Assembly (NCBI GenBank): GCA_018268775.1
Contig: JAFDVV010000041.1
Coordinates: forward strand, 9,942-63,486
Source: Acidobacteriota bacterium
Lineage (GTDB): Bacteria > Acidobacteriota > Terriglobia > Terriglobales > Acidobacteriaceae
DNA: 53,545 nt
Direction: 5' to 3'
The stretch's first letter is position 1, and every line of letters begins with the position of its first letter. The notes beneath the pieces are model-generated. The model was not told the origin of the DNA. It searched no databases and saw only the letters and a program-made list of their open reading frames with translations. The position numbers and the translations under genes are program-made. This document shows positions 48,248-53,545 of this stretch, in pieces.

Positions 48248-51200
48248 CAGAAGATCAGCTTCGTCGAAAGCTGTACCTGGCGGGACGTACCCAGTCCAAC
48301 CAGACTGCCCACAGTGGCATAGCTGGTGCCAAAGCTAAAGCCATTCACTGTGCCGCCGGGATTCGAGAAGTTTGGATGGTTCACAACATTGAAGAACTCC
48401 CCGCGCAGCTCCCAGGTCAGCCGGTCGCCTAGCTTCGTGTTCTTTACCAGGCCGAGATCGGGCTGGAAGAATCCGGGACCGCGCACGTAGTTGCGGGGAC
48501 AGTTTCCGAAATTTCCTGCCGGCGCTGAAAATGCAGCCGCGTTGTATTGCGGTCCCGGCAACCTGTAGTTCGCCGCGCGAGTGGGAGCTTCGAAGTTGCA
48601 ATCCGGTCTCAGGCTTCCCGTGAATGGGTTGTTCTCCGACCACCCCAGATTCACCGGCGATCCGCTGCGGCCCTGTACAAGTGCAGTCACCTGCCAGCCC
48701 GAGGTCAGGGCAGGGAAGTTCCGCGTCAGATGTGGAACGCTGTAGACCATGCCGATCGAAAACGAATTGCGAATATCGATATCTCCAGGCGAGAAGTCCG
48801 CCTGGATATCGTACGGATTCTGATAGGCCTCAAACAGGCCCATAACATTGTCAAACTCGTGCATCCAGTTGTAATTGGCCTGGAGGCTGAGCCCATGGGT
48901 ATCGGTGTGCATGCTCACGCTCAGCGCGTTGTAGCTCGACTTGGCATATTGACCGGCGAAAGTGATGCCGCCAAAGCTATCGCTGAGGTAGTTGTGGCCT
49001 GTCTTCGGGTTCTCCATATTCAGGTTCCCTCCCGCGTTCAGGCGCAGGCCGCGATTGCCCCGGTAAGACAGGGTCAGGACGGAGTTCCTGGCAATCTGTT
49101 GTTCGACCGCAAGGTTCCACTGCTCCGAGTAAGAGTCGCGCTGGTGACGATCGAAGGCCGTAACACTGCTCGGAGCCTTCGGATTGCAGTCCGGTGACCC
49201 AGCCGGCAGCGGATACTGAATCACCGTGAGCGGAGGTGTGCACACCACGCCGCCAAAGGCGATCTGCAGCAGGTTGATGGAGAGATTCTCGTGCGTATTC
49301 GCCGCAAGGTTCAGCGGGCTTCCCGGCGAGATCGGCAGGAAGAACAGGCCAAAGCCGCCCTTCACCGAGGTCACGCCTTTGCCGGTGGGGTCCCAGTTGA
49401 AACCAACGCGCGGTGCCCAGTCCACATAGGAAGGCTGATAGAACGGCGTGCTCGCCGGCAGCAGGGAGAGAGTCGCAATATCGAAGTTCTGCACGTTGCC
49501 TTCTTGTGCATGCAGAACCGTGTTGTGCTCCCAGCGGATGCCTACATTGAGCGCCAGATTTGGACGAACCTTCCATTCGTCGTTCAGAAAGTAGGCCATC
49601 ATCACGTTCTTCATGTGCGTGAGCGGATAGCCCAGGCGAATCCAGCCGAGTCCACTGTTGCCCAGGAAGCCTTCCGGACCTCCAGATGGGTCGACGCATC
49701 CATTTGTTCCCTGCGGCTGTCCATTGCAGGGCAGATCGGTTGCGGCCTCCACTGTGGGGCCGCCGCTGTAAAACAACATGTCCTGCTGATCGAGCTCGCG
49801 CCCGACGTTGTTCCACCGTATATCGGTACCGAAGCGAAGCTGGTGCCGTCCGAGAATCTTCGTCGCCGTGTCGATCGCTTGATAGGAGATCGCAGGCTGC
49901 CGCGAAGAGAAGAGCTGCGGGCTTGGCGCGACGCCGAACCCGACACTGCAGAAGAAACAGCCGAAGATGGGAAAGCCAGGCTCGCCGCCATCCTGATGCG
50001 AATGCGGGCTGTTGATGGCAAAACCCGCTTCGTTCAGAAAACTCTGCGAGCCGGTATAGTTCCACGTCGCCTTGCCGAGTTGCGACAACTGGGGCGCACT
50101 GGCGTGCTGGTCTATGGCAAGACCGTAGACTCCATAGGTGTTGCTGGAATTGTAGTTGTAGCGCACCGAGAAGTTGTTCCTTCGCGAGAGCACGTAGTCC
50201 AGCTTGAGCGCCGCCGTGTCCTCCTGAATGTCATTCGAGGTCGCGCCGTTCAATACGTCGAACCAGTAGCTGTAGACGACATGGTTCACCGTCGGCGCCG
50301 GACCTCCATTGCCACGGGGAATCTTTGCGAGGATCGGTGCCATCGAAGGCGCCGCCGTGGCGCGCATACGGTCGTTCAACACCAGACTCATGCCCGTAAC
50401 CGGCGTCGTTACGTGCTGACGCACGCCCTCATAGTTCGTAAAGAAGAACAGCTTGTCATGTGCGATGGGGCCGCCGAGATTGCCGCCAAACTGATTCAGG
50501 CGCAGCGGCGTCGGCGTCCCGTTGTAAAAATAGTTCTTCGCATCCAGCGCATCATTGCGGAAGAACTCAAATACTTCGCCATGAAGCTGGTTGGTGCCGG
50601 ATTTTGTAATCACGTTCACAATTTCGCCGATAGCCCGTCCATATTCGGCCGAGTATGCGGAGGAGAGAATCTTCACTTCCTGAATGTTGTCGACGCTGGA
50701 GCGCGTAATGCGCGCATTGCCGCGGCCAAAGGTGCTGAAGGTCGTATTCGAGTCGACGCGCGTCGAATCGGTGCCATCCACCAGCATGTTGGCGCCGAAC
50801 TGCCCGCTCGCGAATCCGCCCAGCGAGTCGCGGTTCACACCGTCTCCGGTGTTTTGCACCGCCCCCGGCACCAGTGCGAGCAGCGCGGTGAAATCGCGCC
50901 CATTCAGCGGCAGCTTGGCCACCTGGTCCGCCGTAATCGTGGTCCCCAGCCCGCTCGTGTCCGTATCCACCTCGACGCCGTCGGCTCGGACCTCGATCAC
51001 CTGCTGCTCGGCGCCGACATCGAGAGTTGCGTTCTCGGCAAGTGTCTGGTTGGCGTGCAAAACCACCTTGTCGATCGTGGTTGTCTTGAAGCCCTTCATC
51101 GTGAAGGTAATCCGGTAGACGCTCACCGAAAGCGAAGGCGCGGAATACTCTCCACCTGCACGAGTGGTCGTGGTAAAGGTGCGGTTTGTGTTCAGGTCGC

Positions 51201-51426
51201 GAATGACGACCGTCGTTCCGGGAACCACGGCGCCGCTCCGGTCTGTCACCAGGCCGCGAATCGTACTGGTGTCAAGCTGAGCGTGCGCAGCCGGACCCGC
51301 CAGGACGAGGCCGAGCAGCGGCAAGACGCCGCGCAGAAGACTACGGTTTGTAATGCGCGCAATGCTCTGGAGCCCTGCGCGAAAGCCCTTTGCCTGCGGC
51401 GTAGATAGGGACATTTGCACCAACAT
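48247..51426 (-). CDS. Oar-like TonB-dependent outer-membrane receptor
   Basis: 1059 residues from the ATG at 51426 with GAGGTGAAGG before it. Signal peptide to AAHA (about 48). A carboxypeptidase-regulatory beta domain (STIRGLVTDRSGAVVPGTTV) covers about 52-135. The plug (NGRDFTALLALVPG, VNVITKSGTNQLHGEVFEFFRNDALDAKNYF) and a large beta-barrel follow, ending in the aromatic residue Phe (STKLIF) as BAM substrates do. It probably imports a glycan fragment. It is the first gene of the operon; GH38 starts within its stop codon. Confidence 0.93.
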   Translation of the reverse strand: MLVQMSLSTPQAKGFRAGLQSIARITNRSLLRGVLPLLGLVLAGPAAHAQLDTSTIRGLVTDRSGAVVPGTTVVIRDLNTNRTFTTTTRAGGEYSAPSLSVSVYRITFTMKGFKTTTIDKVVLHANQTLAENATLDVGAEQQVIEVRADGVEVDTDTSGLGTTITADQVAKLPLNGRDFTALLALVPGAVQNTGDGVNRDSLGGFASGQFGANMLVDGTDSTRVDSNTTFSTFGRGNARITRSSVDNIQEVKILSSAYSAEYGRAIGEIVNVITKSGTNQLHGEVFEFFRNDALDAKNYFYNGTPTPLRLNQFGGNLGGPIAHDKLFFFTNYEGVRQHVTTPVTGMSLVLNDRMRATAAPSMAPILAKIPRGNGGPAPTVNHVVYSYWFDVLNGATSNDIQEDTAALKLDYVLSRRNNFSVRYNYNSSNTYGVYGLAIDQHASAPQLSQLGKATWNYTGSQSFLNEAGFAINSPHSHQDGGEPGFPIFGCFFCSVGFGVAPSPQLFSSRQPAISYQAIDTATKILGRHQLRFGTDIRWNNVGRELDQQDMLFYSGGPTVEAATDLPCNGQPQGTNGCVDPSGGPEGFLGNSGLGWIRLGYPLTHMKNVMMAYFLNDEWKVRPNLALNVGIRWEHNTVLHAQEGNVQNFDIATLSLLPASTPFYQPSYVDWAPRVGFNWDPTGKGVTSVKGGFGLFFLPISPGSPLNLAANTHENLSINLLQIAFGGVVCTPPLTVIQYPLPAGSPDCNPKAPSSVTAFDRHQRDSYSEQWNLAVEQQIARNSVLTLSYRGNRGLRLNAGGNLNMENPKTGHNYLSDSFGGITFAGQYAKSSYNALSVSMHTDTHGLSLQANYNWMHEFDNVMGLFEAYQNPYDIQADFSPGDIDIRNSFSIGMVYSVPHLTRNFPALTSGWQVTALVQGRSGSPVNLGWSENNPFTGSLRPDCNFEAPTRAANYRLPGPQYNAAAFSAPAGNFGNCPRNYVRGPGFFQPDLGLVKNTKLGDRLTWELRGEFFNVVNHPNFSNPGGTVNGFSFGTSYATVGSLVGLGTSRQVQLSTKLIF

Positions 51427-51460
51427 GCCTTCACCTCTTCTCAAATCAACATGGGGATCG

Positions 51461-51478
51461 TATGGAACCGATACCATA
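51461..51478. promoter_or_regulatory. LacI-type operator O1 of the receptor operon
   Basis: TATGGAACCGATACCATA, a near-perfect palindrome around a central CG as LacI-family sites have. It lies just downstream of the -10 element of the minus-strand promoter, so bound repressor would block transcription start. Confidence 0.6.
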
Positions 51479-51489
51479 AATCGCGATTC

Positions 51490-51519
51490 ATATAAATTCA
51501 TCGAAGAGACGAATGTCAA
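51490..51519 (-). promoter_or_regulatory. promoter of the receptor operon
   Basis: On the minus strand TTGACA, 18 bases, TTATAT, followed by the operator at 51461-51478. Leader of about 55-60 bases to the ATG at 51426. Confidence 0.6.
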
Positions 51520-51638
51520 GGCCCCGTGAAAAATATTTCTTGTCGAGCGCTCGGAATCAACCGGGATGAACGGGAAACTTGCTGTTTATAGATGATGCGC
51601 ATGACATTTTCCAGAGTCGACGATCTCCCAAAAAAGTG

Positions 51639-51666
51639 TTGACAGGGGTTCAAGCAGGCTACTAAT
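51639..51666 (+). promoter_or_regulatory. promoter of the divergent DUF4185-like gene
   Basis: TTGACA at 51639-51644 with TACTAA or TAATGT 15-18 bases further on. The operator O2 begins about 14 bases after this. Confidence 0.5.
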
Positions 51667-51679
51667 GTTTCGGGTGACC

Positions 51680-51697
51680 AATGGTATCGGTACCATT
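51680..51697. promoter_or_regulatory. LacI-type operator O2 of the divergent gene
   Basis: AATGGTATCGGTACCATT, a near-perfect palindrome. In reverse complement it shares with O1 the core ATGG-N2-CCGATACCAT, so the same protein should bind both. Confidence 0.6.
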
Positions 51698-51745
51698 CGG
51701 CCATCAACACCATCCCCCAAGCAACTTCTCATTTCAGGAGGTTCT

Positions 51746-52897
51746 ATGAAGCATCCGCTGCTCGCCAGCTCGTCGCTGGCCCAGGTCTTTGCTTGCCTGT
51801 CGATCACACTGCCTCTTTGCGCGCAGAGCGCCGCGCCGCCAGTCCCACAGATCGAGGCCGTGAGGTCCATGGGCACTGTCACGCAGAATCCGCTGATTTA
51901 CGGACGTGACGGCACATTCAGCGCCGAAATTGGAGGACGTTCCTACTGGACGTTCAACGATACGGCGATGCGGGCTTACAACGTCGACGGACATAACTTC
52001 ATCAGCAATACGTTGGCCTGGACCGATTCCCTGAACGCTTCCAACGGGATTTATCTGAACCACGATCACCTTGATAGGACCGGCGTTCCGACCGAGTACA
52101 TGCCTTTCACCGCGGCCGAGAAGAAGTTCAACGACGTTCACGATCCAAACCGTTGCACGGCAAATCCGGCGACCACTTGCGGCGAGGATTACGCAATCTG
52201 GCCCGGACCGATTGTCCCCATTCCCGGAACGACGCTCGCCTATCAGTTCTATGGCAAGGTCTTCCGCGGTGGCGATATCCAAGGGTTTCAACCGCTGGGA
52301 GGGGGCATCGCAATCGAAATCGGCGGAAAGTTCTTCCGTCCTGTCGAGGCGCCCGGGACATCGGAGCCGACCCTGATGTGGCAAGGTAGCGAAGTCGCCT
52401 ACGCAGATGGTGCGCTGGTCGAGAACGGCTTTCTATACGCCCTCGGCTGTCAGATAGGCTTTCTGGTGGAAAACTGCCGCATGGCGCGGGTGCCGATTCT
52501 CGAAGTTCTTCACAAGCAGTCGTGGCGCTACTACGCCGGCGGAGAAAGCTGGAGCGCAGACCCAAACACCGCAGTCACGATCTTCCAGGGCGGCGCCGCA
52601 GGCAATTCGGTCTTCTACGACAAAGCTCTCCATGAGTACATCGCGGTCTACAGCGGGATATTCAGCAACAACGTGTACTACAGGGCAGCGCAGCATCCCT
52701 GGGGACCCTGGTCCGCCGAGTCTCTTCTGTTTGTAGGACAGCAGGGCGCAACCGGAACCGTGAACTATGCGGCACTGGCTCACCCGGAGTTCGAAGAGAA
52801 CGACGGTCTAAGCGAGTATGTAACGTACGTGCAAAACACCGGCTTTCTGCAACAGGCGCTGCAGCTCGTAAAGGTGACCTTTCGACCAAACCGCTAA
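51746..52897 (+). CDS. secreted DUF4185-like beta-propeller protein
   Basis: 383 residues from the ATG at 51746 with AGGAGG five bases upstream. Signal peptide to LPLCAQS (about 29). The remainder is a series of beta-strand blades (GTFSAEIGGRSYWTFNDT, GGGIAIEIGGKFFRPVEA, SVFYDKALHEYIAVYSG), as in DUF4185 proteins, which are thought to be five-bladed propellers related to glycoside hydrolases. No catalytic residue can be assigned. It is controlled with the divergent receptor operon if the operators are real. Confidence 0.75.
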   Translation: MKHPLLASSSLAQVFACLSITLPLCAQSAAPPVPQIEAVRSMGTVTQNPLIYGRDGTFSAEIGGRSYWTFNDTAMRAYNVDGHNFISNTLAWTDSLNASNGIYLNHDHLDRTGVPTEYMPFTAAEKKFNDVHDPNRCTANPATTCGEDYAIWPGPIVPIPGTTLAYQFYGKVFRGGDIQGFQPLGGGIAIEIGGKFFRPVEAPGTSEPTLMWQGSEVAYADGALVENGFLYALGCQIGFLVENCRMARVPILEVLHKQSWRYYAGGESWSADPNTAVTIFQGGAAGNSVFYDKALHEYIAVYSGIFSNNVYYRAAQHPWGPWSAESLLFVGQQGATGTVNYAALAHPEFEENDGLSEYVTYVQNTGFLQQALQLVKVTFRPNR

Positions 52898-52951
52898 GCA
52901 CGGCGCCTGTTCGCGGCGCAATACAACCAAACCATTTTGTGAGGGCAATCA

Positions 52952-53545
52952 ATGAAGCTACTGTATCTGGCCGCATATGCGATGCTGGCCGTCTCTACAA
53001 GCACCTGGGCCGACGATGGCTCGCAGTTTTTTCTGCATAACGGCGACAAGGTTGTCTTTTACGGCGACAGCATCACCGAGCAGCGCATGTACTCGAACAT
53101 CATCGAGACATTTGTGGCCACCCGCTATCCGGAACTCAACGTCACCTTCGTGAACTCCGGATGGGGTGGCGATACCGTGCATGGCGGCGGAGGCGGCACG
53201 ATCGACACACGGCTGAACCGCGATGTGCTCCCCTATCGGCCGACCGTGGTCACGATCATGCTCGGCATGAACGATGGCGGCTACCATGCTGAAACCGAGG
53301 AAAACGACAAGAAGTTCTTCTCCGGCTACACCTACATCGTCGATACGATCCGCAAGACATTGCCCCAGGCGCGCATGGTGGCATTCGGGCCCACGCCATA
53401 CGATGAAGTGACCCGGCCGCCCGCATTTCCTGTAGCAGCCGGTGCCGAGTACAACCAGGCTCTACGCAGTTATGGAAAATGGATCGCAAACTATGCGGAT
53501 AGTGCCGGGATCTCCAACATTGACTTGAATACGCCGATGGTGCAG
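52952..53545 (+). CDS. SGNH/GDSL hydrolase, 3' end cut by the window
   Basis: At least 198 residues, start ATG at 52952 with GAGGG upstream, 54 bases after the propeller gene. Signal peptide to STSTWA (about 20). Block I is YGDSIT with S40 as nucleophile, block II has Gly in SGWGGDTV, block III is LGMNDGG. The His/Asp block V lies beyond the window. It is likely a secreted carbohydrate esterase of this locus. Confidence 0.85.
   Translation, partial: MKLLYLAAYAMLAVSTSTWADDGSQFFLHNGDKVVFYGDSITEQRMYSNIIETFVATRYPELNVTFVNSGWGGDTVHGGGGGTIDTRLNRDVLPYRPTVVTIMLGMNDGGYHAETEENDKKFFSGYTYIVDTIRKTLPQARMVAFGPTPYDEVTRPPAFPVAAGAEYNQALRSYGKWIANYADSAGISNIDLNTPMVQ

Noticed and set aside
49291..51408. 705-residue plus-strand reading frame
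   Set aside because: Antisense to the TonB-dependent receptor; no start signal, very high Arg content and no domain.

Overview
The window is a piece of a high-GC chromosome that most resembles Acidobacteriota, class Terriglobia (Granulicella, Terriglobus or Edaphobacter type). This is inferred from an Oar-like TonB-dependent receptor of about 1060 residues with a carboxypeptidase-regulatory N-terminus, a hopanoid operon starting with ispH, a COG2945-type hydrolase next to an M20 peptidase, and two copies of a small dispersed repeat of the kind common in these genomes. No rRNA, tRNA, CRISPR array, insertion sequence or prophage gene was recognised.

Layout. 1-4.2 kb: end of an unidentified gene, a copper-binding Sco lipoprotein, a CBS-domain protein, a small membrane protein and an MsbA-like ABC exporter. 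4.2-11.2 kb: the Tol-Pal envelope machinery on the minus strand (tolQ, tolR, a TonB/TolA-like gene, then tolB, pal, cpoB), interrupted by an opposite-strand, apparently Tat-exported sugar-acid dehydratase of the enolase superfamily. 11.3-13.2 kb: recN and a tiny metallothionein gene. 13.4-20.9 kb: a seven-gene plus-strand hopanoid operon (ispH, shc, hpnH, an unknown 148-residue protein, hpnA, hpnG, a zinc alcohol dehydrogenase). 21.0-25.7 kb: a PDZ/multi-TM/GAF/PAS histidine kinase and its NtrC-type regulator, preceded by a good sigma-54 promoter match. 25.7-41.5 kb: mostly housekeeping genes (hydrolase, M20 peptidase, dnaE, accA, CPBP protease, pyrF, rlpA, thiD, thiS, glycosyltransferase, DHFR-like reductase), a small zinc-ribbon protein with its own terminator, and a guanidine-modifying-enzyme homologue that seems to lack its catalytic cysteine.

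41.8-53.5 kb is an accessory glycan-use locus. Five minus-strand genes run as TonB-dependent receptor, GH38-type glycosidase, esterase, sugar porter, LacI regulator, with junctions of TGATG and ATGA type inside the run. A DUF4185-like secreted protein and an SGNH hydrolase (cut by the window end) run divergently. Two near-identical LacI-type operators sit just downstream of the two divergent promoters, so the whole locus looks like one self-regulated unit: outer-membrane uptake, periplasmic cleavage and de-esterification, inner-membrane import, and repression by the last gene of the operon.

Several genes (ispH, the M20 peptidase, dnaE, perhaps pyrF) have a -10-like hexamer 6-7 bases before the start codon and no ribosome binding site, which suggests leaderless mRNAs. 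All functional names rest on reading motifs by eye; no database search was possible.
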